This document shows positions 54,692 through 62,951 of a stretch of 64,000 nucleotides of DNA, piece after piece. Numbering within the stretch: the first letter of the stretch is position 1; every line of letters starts with the position of its first letter. Under the pieces are notes generated by a model. It was given only the letters and a program-made list of their open reading frames with translations, was not told the DNA's origin and ran no database searches. The stretch covers positions 1,240,001-1,304,000 of the forward strand of contig NZ_CP049107.1 of the NCBI RefSeq assembly GCF_011044255.1. The letters run 5' to 3'. The stretch comes from Rhizorhabdus phycosphaerae (GTDB taxonomy: Bacteria > Pseudomonadota > Alphaproteobacteria > Sphingomonadales > Sphingomonadaceae). The translations under genes and the position numbers were made by a program.

Positions 54692-56545
54692 GTGTGGATT
54701 GAATCGATCAAGATCGAAGGGGGTGCTCTAGACGGCTTCCGGCAGACGTTAAACCGCGGTCTGAACGTGCTCATCGGCGGCCGCGGCACCGGCAAAAGTT
54801 CGGTAATTGAGCTGATCCGCTTCGGGCTTGGCTCCCCGGCATCATCGGACGCGATCGGAAAGGAGGCCCTTGAACATGCGCTCGGGGTTCTCGGCGACGG
54901 CAAGGTCACCATCACTCTGACAAACGGTTCCGAACGAGTCGAAGTCACCCGGATTGCCAGCGACGAACATGATTTCCGCCCATTGGAAATGGCGTCCCCG
55001 CTCGTATTTTCGCAGAAAGAGGTCGAGCAGATCGGTGCGAGATCGCACTCACGGCTCCGGCTCGTCGACGCTTTTCTCGGACGGGCAGGCTCGGCAAGCG
55101 CGCGCAAAGCACCACTCCTCGCTCGCATCAAATCGCTAACGGCGGAGATCCGGAGTTTGCTGGCGGAGATCGACGAAGTCTCCGAAAAGCTCCTTGTGCT
55201 GCCAAAGCGGCAGGAAAAGCTCGCCGAACTACAACAGCAAGGTGCCGCGCAGAGCGCGCGGAGCGCAGAACTCGAGCCGTTGCGCAAGCAGCTTGAGGAA
55301 CTGACTCCCCGTGCCAATGCCGCTAATGTTCGAGCAGCCTCGATCGAGCGGTCCGCAGGAAAGCTGTCATCGTGGACCGACGAGCTTGAAATGGTGGCCG
55401 AGCGTCGGCCCCTGATTGAGCCCTGGCCGTCGCAGGCGGCGTCCCCCGACCAGCTCGCCGACCAGCGTGCCCGTCAGGAAGTCGCGTTACAGCGGCTACA
55501 GGAAGCAATCCTTCAATTCCGCCAGATCGGTTCCGAGTTGGATGGTTTGCGGCAGACCGCGCACGAGGAGAAGGCCGTGGTTGAAACACAGGCGCGCGAA
55601 GTCCGCCAGAAGATCGAGGAGCAGCAGAAGGGGGCGAGCATCCTCGACCGGCAGATCGCCGACCTCAGCCAGGAGATCGCGGCGCTAAGTTCGCTCGCCG
55701 ATCTTCGCAAGGAGCGAACGGAGCGCATTGAGGCGCTTAATGCGCAACGCCAGGCTGCACTCGACGAGATGCACGCCAAGTCACAGGTGTTGACCGAGGA
55801 GCGCCAGCGGATCGCAACCAGATTGTCTGACGCGCTGGCGCCAGCGATCCGGGTGGTCGTCAATCCGCTAGCCGATTATCGGAGCTATCAAAGCGTCCTC
55901 AATGCGGCGTTGCGCGGCAGCGGCTTGCGTTACAGGGATTTGGCCGACCGGATTGCCGAGACGTTCAGCCCGCAAGAGATTGCAAGTCTCGCGGAGCGAG
56001 GCGAGATCAGCAAGATCGGGTCGGCGCTCGAAATCAACGAGGATCGAGCGCATCGGCTTGCAGAAGGTCTGCGCGGCGATGCGGGGATCGACCTGCTGAC
56101 GACCGAAGTTGGAGACGAGATCGGTATCGAACTGCTCGACGGGACAAGCTTCAAGAGCACCGAGTTCCTGTCGATGGGGCAGCGATGCACCGCGGTGCTG
56201 CCGATCATTCTGCAGCACACCGAACGCGTGATCGTGCTCGACCAGCCCGAGGATCATCTCGACAACGCCTTTGTCGTGGGTACCCTGGTCAAGGCAATCC
56301 GTTCGCGAGGAACCTCGGCGCAGACGATAGTCGCAACTCACAACCCCAATATCCCCGTGCTCGGCGGGGCCGACTGGATCGCGCACCTCGATTCCGACGG
56401 TGAGCGCTGTTTCGTGCAGGTCGCTGGCGAGCTTGAGGACCATGCGATCGTCAATTCGATCACCACGATCATGGAAGGTGGCCGTGAGGCGTTTCAGCGT
56501 CGCGCGGCCTTCTATGCCGAGAGCAACACGTCCGATGACGCCTGA
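54692..56545 (+). CDS. SMC/ABC-type coiled-coil ATPase (first gene of candidate defence cassette)
   Basis: The 617 residues begin WIESIKIEGGALDGFRQTLNR, then Walker A IGGRGTGKSS (28-37), a Q-loop-like segment FSQKEVEQIG, a long Glu/Gln/Arg-rich coiled coil (about 140-395), an ABC-type signature LSMGQRCTAVLP, Walker B VIVLDQPEDHLDN and an H-loop ATHNPNIPV. The ATPase core resembles that of TrlF and other SMC-like defence ATPases, but neither a PHP domain nor a TOPRIM/nuclease domain is attached. It may sense phage DNA or its processing. The GTG start is supported by a purine-rich GGAAGG upstream; the stop overlaps the kinase gene by 11 nt. Confidence 0.88.
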   Translation: MWIESIKIEGGALDGFRQTLNRGLNVLIGGRGTGKSSVIELIRFGLGSPASSDAIGKEALEHALGVLGDGKVTITLTNGSERVEVTRIASDEHDFRPLEMASPLVFSQKEVEQIGARSHSRLRLVDAFLGRAGSASARKAPLLARIKSLTAEIRSLLAEIDEVSEKLLVLPKRQEKLAELQQQGAAQSARSAELEPLRKQLEELTPRANAANVRAASIERSAGKLSSWTDELEMVAERRPLIEPWPSQAASPDQLADQRARQEVALQRLQEAILQFRQIGSELDGLRQTAHEEKAVVETQAREVRQKIEEQQKGASILDRQIADLSQEIAALSSLADLRKERTERIEALNAQRQAALDEMHAKSQVLTEERQRIATRLSDALAPAIRVVVNPLADYRSYQSVLNAALRGSGLRYRDLADRIAETFSPQEIASLAERGEISKIGSALEINEDRAHRLAEGLRGDAGIDLLTTEVGDEIGIELLDGTSFKSTEFLSMGQRCTAVLPIILQHTERVIVLDQPEDHLDNAFVVGTLVKAIRSRGTSAQTIVATHNPNIPVLGGADWIAHLDSDGERCFVQVAGELEDHAIVNSITTIMEGGREAFQRRAAFYAESNTSDDA

Positions 56546-57425
56546 AGTACTCGGACGCAAGCTCGGCTCGACCGACCCTCGTGAGCGGCTCGAGGCCGCT
56601 CGCTTCCTGGTCGAGAGTGCGCAGACAAGCCATGCCGGACAGATTGAGGCGGCGCTGGGCATCGAAACAGTCGGCTGGGTGCGTGGCGCTCTTCGGCGGG
56701 CGCTTCAGAAAGTGCGTCCCAATGCGCCGGCTGCCTCGGCGCCGGAGGCGAGCGAGCTGAGTGCGGTTTACGCGGCGCAGATCTATTCGGACGCGCTTGA
56801 GACCACCGCAGCGCAGCTCATTCACGAGATTGAGCCGATTCTCGGCTCGCTGCGCCTCTCGGCGGAAGCCGATGTCCCGAACTTCGATGCTTCGGACACT
56901 GCGCGCGGGCTCGATCGGCTCGACGCGCTGGTAGCCAGTCTTTCACGCCTGCGGCGGGCTGCAAGCGCGCCCAAGGTAGAAGAGTTGGCGCTCGACCGCT
57001 GCATCTATGCGTGGGTCGAAGAGGAAGCGGCTGGCAAGGCAGTTCGCGTCCTACGCGCGGGGCCCCAAGATTGCACGGTCGAAGGAGACAAGGGTCTGAT
57101 CTGCCTGAGTTTCGTGAACGGACTGCGGAACGCGATCGACGCGACAAAGGCGCTAGAAACCGAAAACGACAAATATCCTGACATCACCGTCAACTGGGGG
57201 GCGACCGATATCGATGCCTGGGTGGCTATCGTAGACTCGGGCGTGGGGTTCCGAGGCAATGTTGCGCGCGCCTTCGATATTGGATCAACCACCAAGGCAG
57301 GCCATCTCGGCATGGGCCTCGCGACGGCGCAACAAGCGATGACCTCCATGGATGGGAGCGTCCGTCTGATCCCGGGTGAGCGTGGCGTGCGGTTCGAGAT
57401 GCGCTGGCCGAAGGCCGGGGCATAG
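56535..57425 (+). CDS. Soluble GHKL histidine-kinase-like protein (second gene of cassette)
   Basis: The 296 residues start MTPEVLGRKLGSTDPRERLEAARFL, a helical HEAT-like N-terminal part. Next is a DHp-like helix with candidate phosphoacceptor His97 in QLIHEIEPILGSL. The HATPase domain follows: N box NGLRNAID (Asn199, Asp202), G1 DSGVGF (234-239) and G2 GHLGMGLATA (256-265). There is no membrane helix, so it senses something in the cytosol. It starts within the last 11 nt of the ATPase gene and ends 2 nt before the receiver gene, so the three proteins are made together. A full H-box plus kinase core beside a receiver protein implies phosphotransfer. Confidence 0.85.
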   Translation: MTPEVLGRKLGSTDPRERLEAARFLVESAQTSHAGQIEAALGIETVGWVRGALRRALQKVRPNAPAASAPEASELSAVYAAQIYSDALETTAAQLIHEIEPILGSLRLSAEADVPNFDASDTARGLDRLDALVASLSRLRRAASAPKVEELALDRCIYAWVEEEAAGKAVRVLRAGPQDCTVEGDKGLICLSFVNGLRNAIDATKALETENDKYPDITVNWGATDIDAWVAIVDSGVGFRGNVARAFDIGSTTKAGHLGMGLATAQQAMTSMDGSVRLIPGERGVRFEMRWPKAGA

Positions 57426-57427
57426 CC

Positions 57428-58858
57428 GTGCGGATTCTGCTGGTCGAGGACAAGCCCGACTTCGCCGCAACGATCGACAAGGCGCTGCGCGCTGTGGACG
57501 GCTGCGACGTCATCTGGAAGAAGAGCAAGACGAGTGCGCTTGCGGCGCTCGCCGACGAACCGTTCGACGTCGTGCTCCTCGACCGGCGCATACCGTCCGA
57601 GGATGGCGTGCTTGATGACGACGTGAACCATGGCTGGGACGTGTTCCAGTCAATCCGGGAAACGTTGCCCGGCACGTCGGTCTGGTTCCTGACCGGGACG
57701 GAGGACGCCGATTTCTCTGCCGATGTGCTGAACGATTTTGGTCGCAACGGCGACATCCATTCCTGCGGGCGTGAGGACACGATCTATCGTGTGTTCTGGA
57801 AGCGTCGGATGACGGATTGCGTCGCAGCTGCGAAGACATTTCGCGCCGACGTTCAGCGGACTGAGGCGATCAACCTCAGCCAGGTCGGCGAACCTGTCAA
57901 TCTGCGACCCGAAGAGGAGCGGTTGCTCAAGCTGTTCGGGCGCCGGCATGGCGGCGTCAGCGTCGAGGTCAGGCCATTGAGCGGTGGCCTCTCAGGCGCC
58001 CGCGTTCTGCGCGTCGCCGTGCGTAATGCCGCTGGCCAGACCATTGTGACGTCGATCGCCAAGGTAGGGGCGTTCGACGAGATTGGTGTCGAACGAAGCC
58101 GCTATCATGGCGAGATCGCGCGATTGGTCCCCGGATCCACCCCGCAACTTACGGGTGACATCACGCTCGGCGCCTCTGGGCATGCCGGCATTTTCTACGG
58201 CGTTGTCGGGAGCGAGGTCACCGATTTGTTCGCCAAGCTCGTCTCAGACCCTGACGGCGGAGCGGAGGTGCCAAGCCAATTGCGCGCTGCCCAGGCGCCT
58301 TGGTTCGCCGCGCGCGACGGCGAACGGGTGCGCGTTGGTGCTATTCGACGCCGCCTGATCGGCGATGTCGCGCTCGCGAGCATCGAGGGCGAACTTCAAG
58401 GCATCGACATTGTCGCAGTCGAATTGCTCGAAATCGATGTGGCGCATTGTGTTCAGCACGGCGATCTGCATTGCGCCAACGTCCTCTTCGATGATCGAGG
58501 TCTCCCGATGTTCATCGATTACCCAGAGACTGGCCGCACTCTCGCAAGCCTGGATCCAATAGCGCTCGAGTTGAGCACTGTCTTTCATAGGCATGCGCCC
58601 GATCGTCATGGTTGGCCGAGCGAGGCGCAGGCCGTTGACTGGCCGGATGTCGGTGCCTTCGCGGCTGGCGCGCCATATGAGGCTTATCTGCGCGCGTGCC
58701 GTGACTGGGCGGTGGCCGTAGCAGGCTCGCAGCAGGAGGTCTTAGCGGTCGGCTATGCATATGCGCTTCGACAGCTCAAGTACGACGACACCGACAAGGT
58801 TCTTGCCCGGGCGATCATCCGCGGCTGTATCTCTGCTCTGACCGGCATCGTGGCGTGA
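57428..58858 (+). CDS. Response-regulator receiver fused to an APH-like (protein-kinase-fold) phosphotransferase
   Basis: Residues 1-125 form a receiver domain: acidic pair Glu7/Asp8 (LLVEDKP), phosphoacceptor Asp52 (VVLLDRRIP) and switch Thr89 (FLTGTED). The usual Lys before Pro is replaced by Arg115 (CGRED). From about 175 a kinase fold follows: glycine-rich LSGGLSGARV (185-194), a candidate ATP-binding Lys212 (SIAKVG), catalytic loop HGDLHCAN (344-351, Asp346 and Asn351) and metal site IDY (Asp364). This is the aminoglycoside/choline-kinase catalytic pattern, intact. Receivers with a kinase-fold output are rare. The GTG start is 2 nt after the kinase gene. It probably acts when phosphorylated by the neighbour; its target is unknown. 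Confidence 0.87.
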   Translation: MRILLVEDKPDFAATIDKALRAVDGCDVIWKKSKTSALAALADEPFDVVLLDRRIPSEDGVLDDDVNHGWDVFQSIRETLPGTSVWFLTGTEDADFSADVLNDFGRNGDIHSCGREDTIYRVFWKRRMTDCVAAAKTFRADVQRTEAINLSQVGEPVNLRPEEERLLKLFGRRHGGVSVEVRPLSGGLSGARVLRVAVRNAAGQTIVTSIAKVGAFDEIGVERSRYHGEIARLVPGSTPQLTGDITLGASGHAGIFYGVVGSEVTDLFAKLVSDPDGGAEVPSQLRAAQAPWFAARDGERVRVGAIRRRLIGDVALASIEGELQGIDIVAVELLEIDVAHCVQHGDLHCANVLFDDRGLPMFIDYPETGRTLASLDPIALELSTVFHRHAPDRHGWPSEAQAVDWPDVGAFAAGAPYEAYLRACRDWAVAVAGSQQEVLAVGYAYALRQLKYDDTDKVLARAIIRGCISALTGIVA

Positions 58859-58882
58859 TGACCGAGCGCGTGGTCGCGGGAC

Positions 58883-60031
58883 TTAGGTCGGAGCCCTGAA
58901 ACGGATTGGACTAAGATCGACCTCCCCATGTTGCCGGAACAGCGCCTCGATCCGGCGATCGATCCATTCTCGCGAAATAGAAGTGAGCGGCATGCCAGGT
59001 TTGCGCAAATAAGCCGCGAAGGGATCGGTGTTTCCGGACCCTCTCTCGGCATTTTGCTGAGTTGATTGGAAGCTGTCCGACCCCAATTCGGTCATCATCT
59101 CTCGCATCGAAACGCCTACTCCCAGTTCGGCGTTGATGAAGCGCGCGGTGTGCACGCGCACGTAGTTCGCCCACTTTTCCTTCCAAGGTCTCGCCTCTAT
59201 CTCAGCGACGCTGGCAACATCCTCGTCGTCGCGATGGCGCCAACCTATCGCACTACCGAAGATCAGCAGATCATCGGGCGCAGCGATCCGCGCCATGTAG
59301 AGAATATCGCCGTCTTGAATCTGGCGCGGCCGCCGCGCTGTTGGATACGTACACGCCCAATTGCATCCCGAATCCGCGACAAGATCAGCGATCCGTGCGG
59401 TTCGAGGAGAACGGTTGGTGCCTTGCCCGAAGAATTTGAGGAATGCCGCGTTGTCATAACTCTTTGCGACCGACGCCAGCGCGAAGGGAGATGTGGCCGG
59501 TAGCTTTGCACCATGATCAGGCAGGTTCGGTCGCTGATTGCCCCCGCTTTTCTTGCGCGCGGCGGCGAGCAACGTGTCCCAATCTTTGAGTCGCGCTGCG
59601 GTCAGATTTCGGCCGGCCTGCTTCCATAATCGATCGAAATAGCTGCGGCATTCGTCGACGATGGTGGCGTCGTCGGCGATAAACCCGAATTCGTGGTTAC
59701 GCAGCATTGCAGCGTCGGTGACGTTTGCGCTCGTGCCGATAGCTGTTGCTTCAGCAAACAAAAACAGCTTGGCATGCAGTCCTTTGATGCCCCGGATCGT
59801 GCCGCCGGCCTCAAGTAGGCCGCGAAGCGCGTCTGTGTCGCTGACCCCGTCATAGAAGCAGCCGAGATCGAACCGGGTGATGACTTCGAGCGGCCCCTTG
59901 TGCCCGGCCTCTAGGATGCGCGCCATCGTCCTGGCTTTGATGAACGGACAGATGATCCGGAGACCAACCGGGCTCGCGCTTCTTGCATCGAGAACTTCTT
60001 TTTCCCAATTACTGCTGATCAGCCGAAACAT
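58883..60031 (-). CDS. Phospholipase-D-like nuclease-family protein with extra C-terminal domain
   Basis: The 382 residues have one HKD-type site: GLHAKLFLF (His86, Lys88) followed by GTSANVT (99-105) and NHEFGF. The usual Asp of HxKx4D is Ala93, so the motif is partly degenerate. After about residue 195 a second domain begins, with DGDILYMARI and DLLIFGSAIGW that recall PUA/EVE-like readers, ending in a charged tail. PLD-like proteins of this size are common nuclease effectors in defence operons. It is last in a minus-strand operon (31 nt after the HNH-like gene) and converges on the kinase cassette with 24 nt between stops. Confidence 0.75.
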   Translation of the reverse strand: MFRLISSNWEKEVLDARSASPVGLRIICPFIKARTMARILEAGHKGPLEVITRFDLGCFYDGVSDTDALRGLLEAGGTIRGIKGLHAKLFLFAEATAIGTSANVTDAAMLRNHEFGFIADDATIVDECRSYFDRLWKQAGRNLTAARLKDWDTLLAAARKKSGGNQRPNLPDHGAKLPATSPFALASVAKSYDNAAFLKFFGQGTNRSPRTARIADLVADSGCNWACTYPTARRPRQIQDGDILYMARIAAPDDLLIFGSAIGWRHRDDEDVASVAEIEARPWKEKWANYVRVHTARFINAELGVGVSMREMMTELGSDSFQSTQQNAERGSGNTDPFAAYLRKPGMPLTSISREWIDRRIEALFRQHGEVDLSPIRFRAPT

Positions 60032-60062
60032 CGCTACGCCCCCCTTGTCGTCCTGCGGCGAT

Positions 60063-60809
60063 TTATTGTCGGCGGCCGCGACGTCGATCTTCGGCTGCCG
60101 CTTCCCTGAAGAATGAATATTCGGCGGTTTCCTCGAACTTAATGTGCGGCGCGACGAGACGGGTTGCCCCGTTTATGATGTAAGGCCGTAGCTGCGGGTC
60201 GAACGACCGCTGATCTAATTTGGCAATCACCATGAAGCCTCCGATCCCTAGCGTGAAGGCGTTCAAGGCGCCGGAGCGTATCCTTTGTATTGGAAAGATG
60301 ATCTTACGCGCGTCGTGCGTGCTTGATGCGTACCGCATAAGTACAACTTGAAATGCTCGAAGGTCGGTCAATTTGGCATTCTCAAACAGGACGTGGGTAG
60401 CTGAGGCGGCATAGGGCCCCAGAGTAATATGGGTGAACTCTTCCCGCTTGCTGATCGATGCGCGCCAGAGGATCGCCAGGACCGCGAGGGTGAACGTGTC
60501 GCCGTCAAATTGCTCATGCTGGAAGATTGTGCCCGTGCGGGCGTCTCCCGTAGCGTCCAGGCCGCCGCAGAAGCGGATGGCATATTGGTCAAAAACTCCA
60601 AGCTTGCTGTCGCAAAGGGCGCAAAGGATTTGGCTGTCGAACGCTCCCAGCGGCTGCTTGGCCGGCTTCGAGCCTTCAGGGCGGATTGCGAGGTTATGGC
60701 CGCCTGGACGGCTGAGCCTTCTCGCAAAACCTCGCGGGATGATGTGCGCATTGCAGAGCGCGGTCTCTTCACAGCCGGGCGCCGCGCAACGAGGAGCATC
60801 GCTTTGCAC
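60063..60809 (-). CDS. HNH-endonuclease-like zinc protein
   Basis: The 248 residues start with a GTG. They show C8-x4-C13 (CAAPGC), AHIIPRGFAR (His22, the HNH-type general-base position) and C63-x2-C66 (LCALCDSKLG) with Asp74 behind it. This matches the zinc-framed HNH layout C-C-AH-C-C, with a short insertion between the halves. The rest is alpha/beta with no known signature (ITLGPYAAS, GIGGFMVIAKLD). It lies 3 nt after the DUF4365-like gene, so the two are co-translated. Confidence 0.7.
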   Translation of the reverse strand: MQSDAPRCAAPGCEETALCNAHIIPRGFARRLSRPGGHNLAIRPEGSKPAKQPLGAFDSQILCALCDSKLGVFDQYAIRFCGGLDATGDARTGTIFQHEQFDGDTFTLAVLAILWRASISKREEFTHITLGPYAASATHVLFENAKLTDLRAFQVVLMRYASSTHDARKIIFPIQRIRSGALNAFTLGIGGFMVIAKLDQRSFDPQLRPYIINGATRLVAPHIKFEETAEYSFFREAAAEDRRRGRRQ

Positions 60810-60812
60810 AGT

Positions 60813-62357
60813 CTAGCTTTCAAGGAGCGGCCGATCGACGACCACTAAATTGCTTGGATTGATGACAATCTGGATCTCGTTGATCGTAGCAAGCTCAGCC
60901 CCATACGCGTCGAGGTCAAGAACTCCGGGGCGAATGTCGATGAGGTCGAATCCGGTGGAGACGAATCCAACTGCGCCTTTCGCCACCCTATCGAGCGTCA
61001 CCCGGACGGCGAAGGTAATGGCGGTTTGGGCAAATCCGATCGTGTTGAAGTAGAGGGCCTCCAACGACATCTCATCATCCGCGCCTTCGATCACGTCGAA
61101 CTCTAGGCGGGCGAGCGGATGCGGATTGAGGATCATGTCGAGACCCATCTGGACGGCGTTGGCATCCCAGATTTCTGCCAACGAGAACGCAGCCCATGGT
61201 ACGGTCCCGGCGAGAGCGTTTGCTTCCTTCCAACGCTCAGTGAATTCCAGCAAGCGGGGAAGATCCTCTGTATGCGGACCCTGAAGACCGCCGGACGGAA
61301 CAGCTAGCTGCGATAGGCGGGTGCCCCGAAATTCGAACTCCATCGTCGCGATGCCGCTTGCCATGTAGGCCAGTCCTCGTAGCAGCAGGATCCAATCATC
61401 TAGCGAACGTGGCGTTTCATCGAAGTTCCCCGTCGTCTCGATCTGCAATCCATCGTCTGTGAACAGCGCTGAAAGCACATCATGCTTGATGACCATGAGA
61501 GGGCCGCCTTCTATCGGCGGCGGTGCGAAAGCCTCGCATCGATATACGGCTGCGGGCTTACGGGGGCCGCCGCGGATGACGATTTCACATGGACCGACGA
61601 GCGGCAGCTGGATGCTGATCTCCTCTACTCCGTTGAGCAAATCGCCTCGGTAGGGAACGCGGATATCGAAGCGCCGGTCGTAGGCCTGAAGTCTCAGCGG
61701 CTTGAGCGGCTCGATTCCCGATAGGATGCGTGTGAGGTGATTGGGGCTCTCAATCCAGACAAGAGCATCCGCCTCGATCCCGCCGCCTTCATAGCCGAGC
61801 GTTGCAAGCTGCTCCCGCTTTTTCTCAGTGTAAGCGTGGACGTTTACGGGAGAAGCTGCGGCCAAAGCCTCTCGAAGGCCCTCGGGTGTGGGCTTAAACC
61901 TGCGGCCTTTCAGGTAATCGAACGAGATCGTCATGTGGTTGACGTCGTGCCGGCCGTCCGCCTCCGCGCGCCGAAGCCGGTGCAGGATACGCGACAGCTC
62001 ATGGTCGATCAGTGGGATAAGATAGCCCATGAGCGGGGTGCCGTCCGGCTTCATGCGAAAAACCACCACGGCTGCCGGTGCAGCGTCCTTTGCCAGCCGT
62101 TCGATCGACGACAGGCGTGCTGTTACTCGCGTCCCGCTCTCTCCGGCCGTACATTTCAGCTGAATTTGGGCTGCACGTGGCGAACGTTGGTCGAGCGTGA
62201 CGCCGTCGGCGTCATCCATTTTAAATTCGACCCGGAAATCCCAGCCTGTTCGGTCGCGCTCGCTTTTGTTGCAGGTTAGCCGGGCACGGGAGCAAAGCGA
62301 GCGGAAGAGGTCTTCGCCCGCATCACCAAGCTCATCAGGGGGTAGCGCTTCGAGCAT
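60813..62357 (-). CDS. DUF4365-like PD-(D/E)XK nuclease-family protein
   Basis: The first ~165 of 514 residues look like the restriction-endonuclease fold of DUF4365: LGDAGEDLFRSLC (Glu15), TGWDFRVEF (Asp40), AAQIQLKCT (Gln66-x-Lys68). These give the E-D-QxK order of PD-(D/E)XK sites. The following 350 residues have beta-rich segments (IQLPLVGPCEIVIRGG, IATMEFEFRGTRLSQL) without a recognised family and may bind a target or ligand. GGAGG lies 11-15 nt before the ATG. First gene of the three-nuclease operon. Confidence 0.75.
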   Translation of the reverse strand: MLEALPPDELGDAGEDLFRSLCSRARLTCNKSERDRTGWDFRVEFKMDDADGVTLDQRSPRAAQIQLKCTAGESGTRVTARLSSIERLAKDAAPAAVVVFRMKPDGTPLMGYLIPLIDHELSRILHRLRRAEADGRHDVNHMTISFDYLKGRRFKPTPEGLREALAAASPVNVHAYTEKKREQLATLGYEGGGIEADALVWIESPNHLTRILSGIEPLKPLRLQAYDRRFDIRVPYRGDLLNGVEEISIQLPLVGPCEIVIRGGPRKPAAVYRCEAFAPPPIEGGPLMVIKHDVLSALFTDDGLQIETTGNFDETPRSLDDWILLLRGLAYMASGIATMEFEFRGTRLSQLAVPSGGLQGPHTEDLPRLLEFTERWKEANALAGTVPWAAFSLAEIWDANAVQMGLDMILNPHPLARLEFDVIEGADDEMSLEALYFNTIGFAQTAITFAVRVTLDRVAKGAVGFVSTGFDLIDIRPGVLDLDAYGAELATINEIQIVINPSNLVVVDRPLLES

Positions 62358-62460
62358 CTGCAGGCTTGCCTCCGCTTATGGCTGATAAGACCTGGTCTGG
62401 GCCTTGGTTTTTTGTCGCGTGGACTTCGTGGATGCTTATAGCCAAGCCAGGAGCGGGCGC

Positions 62461-62871
62461 GTGAAAAAGAAACTGATTATATGGTGGTCGCTCTGGCGCC
62501 ACGCGAGATTCGCAGCATGCAACACGATCTGCTCGATCGGGTGCTACGCAGTGGGATGGCACCTATCCACTGCAGCTTCCGCGATGCCAATGGCGCGCGC
62601 GGGGGCAATGGCGACTGCGTTCGCCATAGGGTTTGCCTTGCACGATTATCGGCAAGCGCTGTCTCGTTCCGAAGAAAAGGCGAACCGCAGTTTCGCCGCG
62701 ATCACGAAGAAGCTTCCTCTCACGGGTGCCGTCAGTCAGACGAGAATCGAGACGCTGACCCGGCGAAACACCAGAATGGTCGATACGGCGACTACGGTGT
62801 GGCAAACCGGCCTGCTCATCTGCGCGACGTTGATCTGGGGGTTTGGAGATCTCTTGAACAGATTTCTTTAG
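62461..62871 (+). CDS. Small membrane protein
   Basis: The 136 residues start with GTG (AGGAGCGG ribosome site) as MKKKLIIWWSLWRHARF. Hydrophobic stretches (ICSIGCYAVGW, AGAMATAFAIGFAL, TGLLICATLIWGFGDLLNRF) suggest two to three membrane helices, with a polar KKLPLTGAVSQTRIETL loop before the last one. No family recognised. A TTG at 62404 could add 19 residues but lacks a ribosome site. It is divergent from the nuclease operon across a 103-bp gap and may be a membrane effector or an unrelated cargo gene. Confidence 0.6.
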   Translation: MKKKLIIWWSLWRHARFAACNTICSIGCYAVGWHLSTAASAMPMARAGAMATAFAIGFALHDYRQALSRSEEKANRSFAAITKKLPLTGAVSQTRIETLTRRNTRMVDTATTVWQTGLLICATLIWGFGDLLNRFL

Positions 62872-62951
62872 GTGCTCCGCGTTCTAGTGCGACCAGGTCG
62901 CTACCTCTGGACCCGTTGCGCAGTCTTGTGCGAGTACCGCGTTCAGAATTT

